This document shows positions 23,514 to 34,829 of a DNA stretch of 64,000 nucleotides, in pieces. The stretch comes from Diphasiastrum complanatum (lineage: Eukaryota; Streptophyta; Lycopodiopsida; Lycopodiales; Lycopodiaceae), in the NCBI GenBank assembly GCA_029204225.1, contig MU832189.1, forward strand, positions 18,739-82,738, written 5' to 3'. How positions within the stretch are numbered: position 1 is the stretch's first letter; each line of letters opens with the position of its first letter. The translations under genes and the position numbers were made by a program. The notes under the pieces were generated by a model. That model made no database searches, was not told the origin of the DNA, and saw only the letters and a list, made by a program, of their open reading frames with translations.

Positions 23514-23526
23514 GGCTCTGATACCA
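23514..23526 (-). other. Primer-binding site of the chromovirus
   Basis: TGGTATCAGAGCC on minus, one base inside the 5' LTR, complementary to the 3' end of initiator Met tRNA. Confidence 0.9.
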
Positions 23527-23527
23527 G

Positions 23528-23885
23528 TGTAATAGATCCTAACACCACAGTAGGGCAAACACTAACTGATCCACCCAACCTTGCCTACTCCCTGATATAG
23601 AGTAAGCCCCTCCTAGCCCAGTGTGAGAACTGGTAGCATGCAACTGCCAAGTGTCGGCCACGTGGCACTGACGTGGCCGATTGCACGTCGGGACCCAACT
23701 GGGGGCCCTATCCTGCTGACAGGGTCCCTAGGCTGTGTTAGGCCCGCCATGGCTATGGACCGTGCTGGGGCACACTACTCACACTGTCTTGCCCTGTTGG
23801 TCATGTACGCTGGACACGACCCTGACTGTGGTATCTGACCTATCTGTGTTCTCTAGGGTTCGGCACTGGTTACGAGCTCGTAACA
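23528..23885 (-). repeat. 5' LTR of the chromovirus
   Basis: 358 bp, same length and termini as the partner LTR. The target duplicate CTTCC follows at 23886-23890, after which hAT-A exon 1 resumes. Confidence 0.95.
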
Positions 23886-26800
23886 CTTCCTCCCTCCCTT
23901 CACATCCGGATGACCTCCCTACCCAGCAGTTTTCGTATCCCATGCCAGATGTCCACCCTCCACCAGTGTACCCCACTTACGCTGCTGCACCCATCCCGGC
24001 CAGTGCATCCCACTCTCCCCATTCCACGTCTACAGCTGATGCATCCACTAGTGCCCAGCCTGTCGCGTCATCATCCATTCCCGTCACGTTTGGTGCACCG
24101 TGCTGGAGGTCCGCTACCCGTCGCCCAGCTGGGAGAGTTCTTAGGCAGCAGAGCATTCGCGGCGCGCATCAGCCGCACATGGATAGAGAGGCCACACAGG
24201 CCGTGGCCAGCCTGATTTATGAGCTGAACCTTCCATTTGCCATCACCGACTCCGAGCCCTTCAGAAGGGCCTTCCGCCTTGCACAGTCTGTCAGCCCTAG
24301 CTGGAGAGTCCCTAGTTCAAAGGTTGTCCGCACACCCATGCTGAGGGATAGGGTCGAGTCACTGTCTAGAGAGATGGAGCCTCTACGTCGCCACTGGGCC
24401 ACTTACGGTTGCAGCATCATGTCCGATGGCTGGACTGATGTCAGGAGGAGGCCGATCCTCAACATACTGGTCTCCAGCTGCATGGGCACACAGTTTTTGA
24501 GGGCAGTGGATTGCAGCAGGGGGGGGAGAGTCATATCTGCAGAGTTCATGTTTGATGTCATCAGGTCTTCCATCCTGTCCATAGGCCCACAGCATGTCGT
24601 CACAGTGGTGACGGACAATGCCACGAACTGCATTCAGATGGGTGTACTGCTAGAGGCCGAGTTCCCTCACATTGTTCATACCCCCTGTGTCGCGCACGGC
24701 ATAGACCTTCTGATGGGGGACATAGGTGCACTTCTTTGGGTTAGAGCCATCGTCCGTGAGGCCCTCTTCCTGGTGACTTTTGTCACCAGGAAGAGACGTC
24801 TTCTTGCCATGTTCCGAGTGTTCAGCCATCTAGACCTCCGTAAGCCAGCCCCCACACGCTTTGCATTCGACTTGGTGGTCATCGACCGTCTGATCAGGTG
24901 CAGGACGCAGCTTCTACAGATGGTTCCCAATGATCTTTGGTGTGCCAGTACATTTCCGCGCACAAAGGATGGGGAGCACTTTTCTTCCACGGTGAGGGGA
25001 GACCAGTTCTGGAGGGATGCACAGACATTGTCAGGACTGCTTCGACCACTTTACACTGTGCTCCGCATGGCTGCCAGCGAGGGGTCGACACTTGGACTGG
25101 TATATGAGCTCATGGACCGGATTGGACAGTTCCTGCAGCTGCCCATCTTGCAGCCAGAGAGGTAAGCGGCATAGTAATGTAATTGGCCTTTATCTTCTTA
25201 GTAATTGCTAGTTTGTTTTTCTGTCAATGTTAAGTTTTTTCGTAATGCCCTACACCACATGCCTCTCACCTGCAGGATGACAGAGCTGAAGTTCATCTGG
25301 GAGACGTGGTGGAACTACTTCCACAGGAGTATCCACAGTGTTGCACACATGTTGCATCCCCTCTTCCTCTCTCCGACACAAATCGCAGACAGGGAGCTCG
25401 AGGCCGATTGGCTTCAGTACATTCACAGGGTGGGTCCACACATAGGTTTGGATCCTATCAGGCTCATGGAGGAGCTCGCTGCATTTCGTTTCGGCATGGG
25501 CACATTCGGCCACCCGGCTACTCAGGATCCAAAGAGGAGGCAGCTACCCATTACCTGGTGGACCATGTTCGGTAGCACATACCCATCTATACAGCGTCTT
25601 GCACTGCGTGTCCTTTCTCAGGTATGCATCTCATTTTATCCTCCATTGTTGTGTTTCGTTGAAGACAATGTGCTGAAGTATTTCAATGCACGTACCACAG
25701 GACTGTGCTGCCTCCGTGTGTGAGCGTAATTGGAGCACATGGGCACTCATTCACACGAGGAGAAGAAACCGGTTGTCAGTGAGTCAGTTGGAGCGGTTGG
25801 TGTTCTATAGCACCAACGCACGTCTCGCTAGGAGACTTCCGACCATTACGAGCGCATTGCAGGTGATAAGCTAACCTTTCATAGCATGTTGGTTGACTCC
25901 TGGTATGTTGGTTTCATTTCTTGATAGAGTTGTTTCCCTGACATGCCAATTTTAAACCTTGCAGACGAAGATATCTGATTTGGAGCGCCAGGTTGACTTG
26001 CCTACGGACAGCACCCATCCCATGCCTGCAGATGACCTGGGCACACAGTTGATGGCAGAGAGAGAGAGAGAGGGAGCTTGCCGAGATGAGAGAGAGAGAG
26101 AGCTTGGGCTTGAGCACAGAGAGCCTCCATTGTACGAGGCAGATGATCCAGTGTCAGAGGATGATCAGGATGAGGATGAGCCCATTCGGGTTGTGTTCGC
26201 TAGATCAGAGCGGGATGAGGCATATGATACAGGTGTTGGGCACACGCCTAGAGCAGGGGTCACAGGTGCATCACGTGGTAGAGGTGGGGCACATGCCACA
26301 GATTATACCGGGAGACGGGCAGGGCACACAGGGGGGGGCTAGTGGCATACCTTCTTATGTTGATACGATGGAGGAGGCTCTTGATAGGGGGCAGAGTGAT
26401 TTGGGTTTACCTTCCGCAGCAGCTTGGATGCGTGCATCACAGAGCCATAGGCATTTCTATGACAGCACACCAGAGGAGTCACCAGATGACTTTGATTGTA
26501 CCAATTGGGAGGCCATGCAGGGTCCGCATGGTGCACAGGATGAGGCACGGGATGTTCCAGAGGATGGTGCTCATGATGAGTCCCAGAGCCCAGAGCATTT
26601 GTATTCGGATGCCCAGCTGCACGACTTGATTGCAGACTTGGATTCAGAGGCCCAGCAGATGCCGAGCGTCAGGGCACCCCCATCCTCTCTAGCCAGCATG
26701 CCCTACACAGAGTCTCAGCCAGAGCAGCTACACGAGGTGCCTGCAGTTCCTCCAGTTCCTCAGAGGGTGTATGTGCGCCGCACAACACCTCCAGTGCCAC

Positions 26801-28112
26801 CGATACCGTTGAGGCCTGCAGCCCCTTCATCGCCATCCACTTTTGCAACAGCAGGTCTCCATGGTAGGCCACCATCTGTGCCCAGATCTTCTCTTGCAGC
26901 ACCCACATCTACAGACGCTCCTCCAGTGGCAGCACCCACAGCACATCTTCCTCCATTGGCAGCACCCACTGCACCGGCTCCTCCTTTGGCAGCACCCACA
27001 GCACATCCTCCTCCTTTGGCAGCACCCAGGATGTACCAGTACCGTCCACCACAGCGCCCCTTTCAGTACTTATCGCCGTTGTACTTGCCTCCTACAGGGA
27101 CGGCCCCTCCACATCTAGTTCCTCCACCAGCAGCAGGCCCACGGGCACACACTCCTCGGACCTATCCTCCACTATCAGCTGCACATGGACACCCATCTTC
27201 AGCTACTCTATCCCAGTCGGCCGCAGCTTGGGCCCAGCCTAGTCAGCCAGGTGATCTGCATGGGGGTGATGAGGCATTGACGGCTCCCCTCGTCCGCAAG
27301 AGGCCAGGAAGGCCCAAGGGTGCACCGAACAAGAAAGGCAGGGCACAGAAACTGCCAGGGAAGAGAGGACGACCTCGCAGGGCTCCAGTTGCTGGTAGAG
27401 GTGCAGTATTACAGCCAGCTGCAGCAGGTGTTGTTGGTTTAGCCTGCTTGGGGGCTGATGCGGAGGCAGATTGGGAGGATGAGGATGACGAGTCTTCCCC
27501 CTCGGATACACAGCCCATGCCAGTACCAGACAGACATAGATATCAGTTGCGAGAGTCAGCTCGGGGCCCTGAGTTGTCTCCGGAGCATTCATCTGAGTTT
27601 GAGGCAGAGCATTGACTGTAGCTCCGTCATTTTATTTTTAGCAGTTTGATATCATGTTCCATGTTTGGCGGCCAGATGGTCGAACACTGTATTCAGACCA
27701 TTTTTCATATTATATTTAGTGTTGGACGTATTCTATTCACTGCACAATGTGTATTTGTCATTTTGTAATTGTGATGTTCTACTTGCAGTTTTACTTCAAA
27801 TGGTGTGTGCGTGTTTTCAATTAGTTTTCACTACAGAGTTTGAGAGCATATGCAGAACACAGAAATACAACCCCCCTGATAGCATTTCATAATCACATAC
27901 ATCAGATTGCAATACACAAGGCACGCATTGCACCGTACATTAATTCATCAGATGTATCAAAGTTACAATACGTATTCCCGCCGCATACGGCTGGGGCTGT
28001 TCTTTACACCATGCTAGACACTAAATATTGCCTCATCTACTGATGAACATTACATAACAACAGTCAGCCACATACGGCTAGACCCCATCTATGCTAAACA
28101 TTCCTATGGATC

Positions 28113-28448
28113 CTACACTGACTCCTCGCCCTCATCAGGTGCATTGTTCTGACGCTCTCACTCTGCCTCCCGGTTAGCCCGTGTTGCCTCCTGGTCAGCC
28201 CGACGGCGGGCAGCCCTTTCCCTGACCATGATGAGCTGCCGTCGTGTGAAGTTCATTCCGATCTGCTCATCCAAATCCAACTCGACAACGGGGGCGGGGG
28301 CCACAGCGGGGGCAGGCATCTGCAGCTCTGGGTGTCTCTGCCGAGTCTCTCGCAGCATCTCTGCAATGTCTGCCTCTTGCTTCCGATGCCTTTCGTTGTG
28401 CCTTCGAACATCTTCCTCGAGCTTCCTCCTGGCTTCGCCCTCCACCAT
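28113..28448 (-). pseudogene. Accessory charged protein gene of hAT-A copy 2
   Basis: Homologue of the antisense gene at 15612-16019, in the same relative position. The conserved core DLDEQIGMNFTRRQL and the basic helix are unchanged. The N-terminus is about 30 bp shorter, starting MVEGEARRKLEED. A TGA at 28158-28160 stops the frame after REAE; beyond it the frame continues with ERQNNAPDEGEE as in copy 1. So it is probably inactive, or ends about 16 residues early. Confidence 0.65.
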
Positions 28449-28479
28449 CTCACGACACCCTGTTGCTCGAAATGACCCT

Positions 28480-28930
28480 CACAGCCTCTCAATGGCTCTC
28501 ACCTTCTCTCTCACAGCCTCTCACTCGGTCTGTCACACAGCCTCTCACAATGCCTCTCTCTCATAGCCTCCCACTGGCTCTCCCTCACAGCTTCTCACAA
28601 TGCCTCTCACCCCCTCTCACTGGCTTTCTCACTGTCTCGTGAGTGCCTATTTAACCCCACAGCCTGTTTCCCAATTTGCTTTTGTTGATGATCCCATGTG
28701 CTACTGTACCTGCCCCTTGTGCTGATCCCCCACATGCTGCACTGCGATTGGGTCCATGGTCTGCTCCTCCACTGTGCCCATGTGACGGTGTACCTGTCCG
28801 GATGTATTGCTCCCCCACATGCTGCACTCCCCCACATGCTGCACTCCCCCACATGCCGCACTCCGATTGGGTCCGCTCTCCCACAATGCCCCCAGTACAG
28901 TCCCCCTGTACAGTAACATCTTAGTTTTTA
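28480..28930. repeat. Right subterminal region of hAT-A copy 2 with short tandem repeats
   Basis: Degenerate CTCTCACAGCC repeats (about 28480-28640) as in copy 1, then an 18-bp unit containing CCCCCACATGCTGCACT repeated about four times near 28811-28865. The repeats lie upstream of the accessory gene and differ from the 85-bp units at the same place in copy 1. Confidence 0.65.
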
Positions 28931-29091
28931 CCTAGTTTTAGCCTGTTAAAAGGGTTTTTTTTTTTTTTAAATAATAAAAAATATTATTTTTGTGGTGCCG
29001 CCCTGGTACCGCTGGTCTGAGGGCGGCACCATAACCGCGGTACCACCATTATGGTATCGCGGTACCATAATGGCGGTACCACGTGCCACTA

Positions 29092-29093
<2 letters not shown>

Positions 29094-29123
<30 letters not shown>
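29094..29123. repeat. (TA)n tract 5
   Basis: 30-bp TA run between the CTATG end of hAT-A copy 2 and the CTAAGG end of hAT-B. Confidence 0.95.
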
Positions 29124-29125
<2 letters not shown>

Positions 29126-29399
29126 AAGGAAGCGGATGGCGGACGCGAAAGCGCGTCCGCGTCCAATTTTTTTCAAATTTTTTTTTTTCAAAAAAAAAAA
29201 AATACAGGCACCTGCCTACACTGCCCCCCATCCCAAAAGCAAAATAAAAACAATTTATGGCCCCTGTTTTTCCCCCGGAATTAATTATCAGAGGGTGCCT
29301 GTCACCCACCTGCCCCCTCCTGTTAAAAAATAGGAAAACAGTACCGAAAAAATTTCCAAAAAATATTTGCAACAGACCTTACCACTGGGCCATGCCTCT

Positions 29400-30364
29400 C
29401 ATAACCTCAGTATTACTAAACAACCATGGCCAGTGAGCAGTTCATAAATTATTACGAACATTCATTGGGAACTAAGCTCCAAAAAAGCAGCAAAGAAAGA
29501 TCTGAGAGTGGTTTCGAGTGAAGGTTTGTATGGCAAACATATTACTGCCCCAAGGTTTAGAAGTGAATGCTCGCCAGAGGATTGGGGAAAGGTGAACGCT
29601 CACCAGAAGAGTGACAAGCTCTCAGGAGCAGAAGTCTTTGGGGGAAATTAGGGCTCACCAGAAGAGTGACAAGCTATACACTACTGTGACTCGGTTTAGG
29701 GGATCGGTTTCTTCTCGGATGAACTTCAACAGCTTACTAATTAGTTATGGCACTACTCCAACTTGCTACAATACGATGTCGAAATTTTGCGTACCAGCAC
29801 AGGTGGTCCAAAACATCTCCCAGTTTTCAGGTCCAGACCGACAAAGTGTCCCTGAAGCCCTATTTAACATCGAACTTCAGACGGACGATGCGGCCCGACC
29901 GTCGATCGTTTCCTCGTCCTGTTTGTTCCCACAGGTTCATATCGAGGTTGTCCACTGGCCGAAACAGACGGCACCCGAAACGGATCCCGTTTGGAGAAAC
30001 GGGGCCGTCGAACGGAGAGTTGCAAAACCAATCCATTTCGCTTGACCTAATTGCGCTTCTCTCCAGTCGGGCCATTTTGACCGAACGATACCCAAATCGA
30101 GCCAAGCTCGATCCCTTGGGTTCGTATCGGGATAAGGAACCTGTGGACTGTATTCCTGGACCGATGATGCGTTCTACACAGTACCACGGCCTATGTGATG
30201 AGATAGATTTAGGGTTTAGGGTTTAGGGTCGACGTCACGTGGGCAACTAGTCGGAGCATGTTCTGGTAGATGTCCGCCGACACAACGAACGGAAGCTAGA
30301 AGGAGGATTTCACGAGAGCCAGCGAGAAATAATGGGGCGACTACCGGAGCTGCAGCTACGTGCC
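29400..30364. other. Unassigned sequence replacing the 3' end of hAT-B
   Basis: GC-balanced sequence, unlike its surroundings, with overlapping open frames on plus at 29611-30045 and 29747-30226. I recognise no domain. A 25-bp unit (GCTCACCAGAAGAGTGACAA) occurs twice, near 29597 and 29655. The border at about 30365 falls inside a transposase exon. It could be captured host DNA, an unrelated insertion or deletion filler. Confidence 0.4.
30208..30228 (+). repeat. Three telomere-type TTTAGGG units
   Basis: Three perfect tandem TTTAGGG units, the plant telomere repeat. Two CCCTAAA units lie in opposite orientation at 32770-32783, just upstream of the hAT-B start codon. Three units is far too short for a telomere. 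Confidence 0.85.
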
Positions 30365-32699
30365 CCTCGGAGCGCGAGCGTCCTTCGGTCTGGCTGCCCG
30401 GCGTCGTAGATCTCCCACCATGATACAGGCAAGAGCCTGTTCTCTCGAACACGTGCAAGGTCCTCGTCGAACAGCCCCAGAGAGTGCCTGCAATTGAGCA
30501 ACGATATGCTTGAGTACACTTGAGCCCGCGCAGGGAAATTGAACGAACGACAACGTACGATAGATCAAGAGTTTACTTGTAACCGAGCCTCTGCACCTCA
30601 AGCCTGCTGCGGAACCTAGTGTCGCTGCTGAGGAGGCGGATGTATGCAAACTAGTCCGCACGCAACTCTGCATCGTCGTACTGCCTCTCGCTCTGAAAAA
30701 GTGGATGCAGTATGTGGGCCACACTGTGAATGGGCCGGTGAAACTTCTCCCATCGCCGCTGCCACAAGCGCCTGATAGGCTCCAACCTGTGGACCAAACC
30801 ACGCGGAGGCAACAGTTACATACCATCGTGTTGCGGCAGCAAGACGAAACAGAGTGCGAAATGGAAGTAAGGATGGTGAGACGGAAAAAAGTTATACCTG
30901 GCAGGGTCCAGCTCGGAACGCTGGAGAGACTCGCCTATGCGGTCCATGAACTCGTAGATGAGGCCCATTGTGCACCCCTCGCGATCAACGAGCCTCAGAA
31001 CAGAGTAGATGGGGCGCATGATGTCCATCAGCTGCTGCATATCCACCCAGAAAGGCTCCATGAATAAGATGTCGTGGAAGGCCAAGCCCTCTGGGGTCGT
31101 GGACAGTTCCATGGCGGTGAACTCTGCCGAAGTGGCCATGTGCCGCAATTCACCCTTGAGCTTGTGTAGCTGCTCAAGCATGATGAACTGGTAGGCGAAG
31201 CGGGTGCGAGCGGGCTTCTTCAAGTCGAGCCTGCATTGACAAACGGAATGAGAGGCACACATGAAACAAGCCAAAAAAAAAGAGCTATTTGACGAGCCAA
31301 AAAGTAAGTGGCAGCTTACCTGCTGAATGTGCGGAAAAGCGCCGTCATGCGGCGCGTGCGTGTGACGAAGTCCACGACCGCAAGTGCCCCCGCGAGAATG
31401 TCACTGACCCAAGGCAGGCGCTCGACGGAATGCAGGAGGAGGTCCAGTGAGTGTGCGGCGCATGGCGTCCACACGATGGAGGGGTAGTCTGCCATAAGAA
31501 GCTCCCCCATACCGCGGCAGTTGGACGCATTGTCCGTCACAACCTTTCGCGATACATTCACACGATCAGTTCACAGCTCGGAAACACATTGCAATCAATC
31601 GAAAACTACGCAAAACTATTGTATCAACATCAAGCAGCAAATGAGCAAGCAACTAATGAAAGAATATTATAACTGGACAACGCGTTGTGGTCCGACCTCC
31701 TCTATCGGCGTGCGAATGATGTCGTAAATGTACTCGGCCGAATGCACTCTCCCTGCCTCGAAGGCGTCGATGCTGCGCAAGAACATGGAACCGTAACAAC
31801 TAGAAACAATCACGTTGATGAGTGGACGTCTGCGACGATCAGTCCACCCATCAGCCATGATGGAACAACCATATCTATCCCAAGCCTCGTGCAGTGCGGC
31901 CAGTCTCTCTCTGACTGATGCAACCCGGTCCTGGAGCAAAGGGCCTCGTAGTGCGTCAGCTCTGGGTGGTGTGTAGCCGGGCCCGCAGACTGCAACTTTC
32001 GAGATAGCCTCTCGAAAGATGCGGGATGATGCCATGATAAAGGGGAGGTTCAGGTCATAGAACATCTGTGCTATGGTCCTGGTGGCCTCTCTGTGTTGCC
32101 CCTCTCTGAAAGATCCCGGCATGGACATCTGTCTGGTGCCTCGGGATGTGGATGGCTGGGAGGATGCGGATGGACGATGCGGATGTGGAGGTGGTGGCAT
32201 AGGTGCAGGTGCGGAAGCGGAGGATGTCGACGGGTCGTGCAGATCTGACGGTGATGGCAGACGCATAGGTGTAGCAGTGGAGGCCTTTGGATCCATGGGG
32301 AGTACTGGCGGAGGCGGTGGCGGGGGCGGGGGCGGGTGCCGATGCAGCGGCAGTGGCGGGTGCAGATGCGACGGTGGGGGCGGTGGCGCCGGGTGTACCA
32401 GTGACAGGGTCGGTGGCAGTGGGTGCACCAGTAGAAATAGAGTCCGCGGCATCTGTGGACGGCTCGTCGGGCTCAGCAGCTGTCTCAGAATATGTCTCCA
32501 TAATGCGAGCCCTCTCCGCAGCGGGGATGACCATACAAATGCCGATCCCGTAGCGTCCCCTCGTGGGTCGGACTCGCAACCCCCCCAGATGTGCTCTAAC
32601 TCAAGAGGCGTTCCCTGTGAACTGCTTTCGACAAAAAGGGCAACGCCACTTTTTGTCGGGCATGACCTCCACCTCATCCCAAATGGGACGAGCAGCCAT
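30365..32699 (-). pseudogene. hAT-B transposase, 3'-truncated
   Basis: Start at 32699 (MAARPIWDEV). The BED finger has C20, C23 and H37, with TGA for Arg at codon 33. A Pro/Ala-rich linker contains a frameshift near 32300 in GGCGGG repeats. The core carries MADGWTD in exon 1 and VVTDNASNC in exon 2 (31321-about 31545). Further exons are 30898-31230, 30577-30786 and from 30487 down, with GT-AG borders. Exon 4 contains TAG for Trp (RADxFAYI), shared with the copy at 62 kb. Similarity stops at about 30365, so the C-terminal exon with the catalytic Glu is gone. It clearly belongs to the same superfamily as hAT-A (YGCSIM(S/A)DGWTD) but to another subfamily. Confidence 0.85.
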
Positions 32700-32962
32700 C
32701 TCTCTCTCCCTCTCTCTCTCTCTCTCACACGCACACACACAAAAGCACGGAAATCCAAGCTCTCTCCCGCCCTAAACCCTAAACCCCAAACCCAAGCACC
32801 CTTGAACCTAAATCCTAAACTCACACACACACATTGTGCACACACACAAATCCTCTCTCTCTACGTTCCTCACACTCTCTGTCTCTTCCTCTCTCTCTCT
32901 CACACACAGATCACCACACACACACAACTGAATGCACACAAATCAACACACACACACAAACA

Positions 32963-33083
<121 letters not shown>

Positions 33084-33431
33084 CCTCTCTCTCTATATCA
33101 CTCTATGCTCTCCCACACTCTCCCTCTTCCGCCCTCTTCCGCCCTCTGCCTGCTCCCAGGTTCTGTGGACTGTCCGCAGGGCCCGCGGGTTTTTGCTTTC
33201 TTTTTTTTTTTTTTTTCCAAAAAAAACGCGTCCGGGGCCCAGACGCGTTCTAGGCCCCGGACACGTCCCCGTTCGGACGCTGGACGTGTTCTCTGGATGC
33301 GTCCAGCCTTTAAAAATAAATAAATTAAAAAAAAATGGACACGTCTGACCCCGCGTCCGGGGGTCAGACGTGTCCGGGTCCGGGCGTCGGACGCGGAAGT
33401 GGACGCGGCCATTTTGGCCCGAACCCTCATG

Positions 33432-33436
<5 letters not shown>

Positions 33437-33485
<49 letters not shown>
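33437..33485. repeat. (TA)n tract 6
   Basis: About 49 bp of TA, the longest in the window, between hAT-B and MITE-B copy 2. Confidence 0.95.
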
Positions 33486-33487
<2 letters not shown>

Positions 33488-33514
33488 AAGGAAGCGGACG
33501 GTGGACACGTCCGG

Positions 33515-33547
<33 letters not shown>

Positions 33548-33751
33548 ATTAGACTGAAAAAAAATTTTAAAAAAAATAAAAAATGAAGCCACGGGTGCGT
33601 ACGGCGGTACGGACACGTCCGTTTTTTATTTTTTTAGGGTTTTTTAGTTTAAAAAAAAAAAATTGGACGCATCTAACCCCGCGTCCGGGGGTCAGACGCG
33701 TCCGGGTCCGGACGCCGGACGCGGCCATTCCGGCACGGACCCTCATCCCTA
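33486..33751 (+). mobile_element. MITE-B copy 2
   Basis: About 266 bp. It has the same start (CTAAGGAAGCGGACGGTGG) and end (GGCACGGACCCTCATCCC) as copy 1 at 9810-10133, and the same core around GAAGCCACGGGTGC. Copy 1 is longer mainly at its left arm and in A/T runs. No coding capacity. Confidence 0.85.
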
Positions 33752-33773
33752 TTATATATATACATATATATAT
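33752..33773. repeat. (TA)n tract 7, right edge of the hAT train
   Basis: Imperfect TA run (TATATATATA, one C, then TATATATATAT) after MITE-B copy 2. Confidence 0.85.
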
Positions 33774-33835
33774 GAGAAAGAGAGAAGGGTAGAGATGGAG
33801 AGACATAGGAGAGAGATGGAAGTGAGAGACATTAG

Positions 33836-33837
<2 letters not shown>

Positions 33838-33902
<65 letters not shown>
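33838..33902. repeat. (GA)n microsatellite
   Basis: About 65 bp of perfect GA repeat. Confidence 0.95.
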
Positions 33903-33905
<3 letters not shown>

Positions 33906-34829
33906 ACTCCCCAATAAGACGCGAGGGAGGTCCCATGCTAGCATCCATGAGGTTCTCCAAGCTCCAATAGCACCACCTTCCAAGATGCTCCCTATTTCAC
34001 AAGAGAGAGGAGAGTAATAGCCTTGCAAAGGATAGAATATCCTCCTTATATGGGAAAGAGTGAGGCTCATCCAAGTTGGCAATGAGTGAGCGAGGTTTGA
34101 TGGCGAATGGGACACGTCACTAAGCCATGTGAATGGGGTGCATGGGTGAAGTGAGACAAATCATGCATGCAAGATGACTATTGCTACATGCATATCATCG
34201 AACAACATTCACATTAGGACACTTGGTGCGATCCAAGGCCCATATGAGCTCATCTTAAATTTAAGAGTGTTTTCTAACCTACTCTACCCTAATTTTTTGG
34301 TGTTTTCTGTTGTTATCGAAGCCATATTGACTTGAGAATGTGAAGAGCCTATTTCAAGAATTAATCAAGTGTTGTGTGCGGTTTCAGCTCCTTGGCAGAA
34401 TAATCTCATGGTCATAAGACCATCCATATTGACTTGAGAATGTGAAGATCCTACTTCAAGAATTAATCAAGTGTTGTGTGCGGTTCCAGCTCCTTGGCAG
34501 AATAATCTCATGGTCATAAGACCATTCTTGTGAGGCTAATACCATACCCAGGGTGATGTATCAAGGGGTGATCAGTCCCTTGATGGTTCACCAATTCTCA
34601 TGGTCATAAGACCATTCTTGTGGTGACCAGGGCTCTTCTCTAATCACAAGGACCATTCTTCTTTTGGATCTCGTTCTCGAGTTCTTGTTCTTTGGCCATG
34701 GCTTCTCATCTTAGGCATGAATAGTATATATTGTAAGTTCATGCTGTCAGATTCAGCTGCAACATCTTAAAAAGTGTATGTAATGAAACCTAATGAAAGC
34801 CAGTGCTATGAAATATCGTTGCAACTGAC
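33903..34829. repeat. Non-coding sequence with a 2 x 102-bp tandem repeat
   Basis: A unit starting CCATATTGACTTGAGAATG is present at 34322-34423 and 34424-34525. Part of it (CTCATGGTCATAAGACCATT) recurs near 34597. I see no gene here; it lies just downstream of the last recognisable methyltransferase-like exon. Confidence 0.75.

Larger units (their letters stand above)
17668..23885 (-). mobile_element. Chromodomain Ty3/gypsy retrotransposon, nearly intact (6218 bp)
   Basis: Two 358-bp LTRs (17668-18025 and 23528-23885) flank the internal region, and CTTCC is duplicated at 17663-17667 and 23886-23890. By eye the LTRs differ at only four positions, so the insertion is recent relative to its surroundings. 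On the minus strand the order is LTR, primer-binding site, leader (22818-23513), gag-protease-RT, RNase H-integrase-chromodomain, polypurine tract, LTR. One frameshift near 20425 splits the polyprotein. The C-terminal chromodomain places it among plant chromoviruses. Confidence 0.95.
17050..27615 (+). pseudogene. hAT-A transposase, copy 2
   Basis: Exon 1 is 17050-17667 plus 23891-25161, separated by the gypsy element. Then come exon 2 25276-25621, exon 3 25701-25862 and exon 4 25965-27615. Exon phases agree throughout, and removing the insertion with one CTTCC duplicate keeps the frame. The product would be about 1350 residues, long for a hAT transposase. It has a BED-type finger (CRYC), a Pro-rich linker, the core with MSDGWTD and VVTDNATNC, the exon-3 block CERNWSTW, and a Pro-rich tail with two AT-hook-like motifs (RPGRPKG, KRGRPRR) and an acidic end. 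Apart from the retrotransposon, the only break I see is one extra T after a run of eight G at about 26340. Confidence 0.9.
16644..29093 (+). mobile_element. hAT-A transposon, copy 2, split by a gypsy insertion
   Basis: It starts CATAGATCC and ends in CTATG at 29089-29093, with GGTACC arrays at about 16644-16735 and 28990-29093. Without the 6218-bp gypsy element and one 5-bp target duplicate it is 6227 bp. The layout equals copy 1: transposase on plus, accessory gene on minus near the right end. The coding regions are better preserved than in copy 1. Confidence 0.85.

Noticed and set aside
29350-29420. A-box-like GGCCCAGTGGTAAGG on minus as another SINE
   Set aside because: No B box at the expected distance; the following sequence is A/T runs belonging to the hAT-B end.
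30208-30228. Chromosome end or telomere
   Set aside because: Only three units, with coding-type transposon sequence on both sides.
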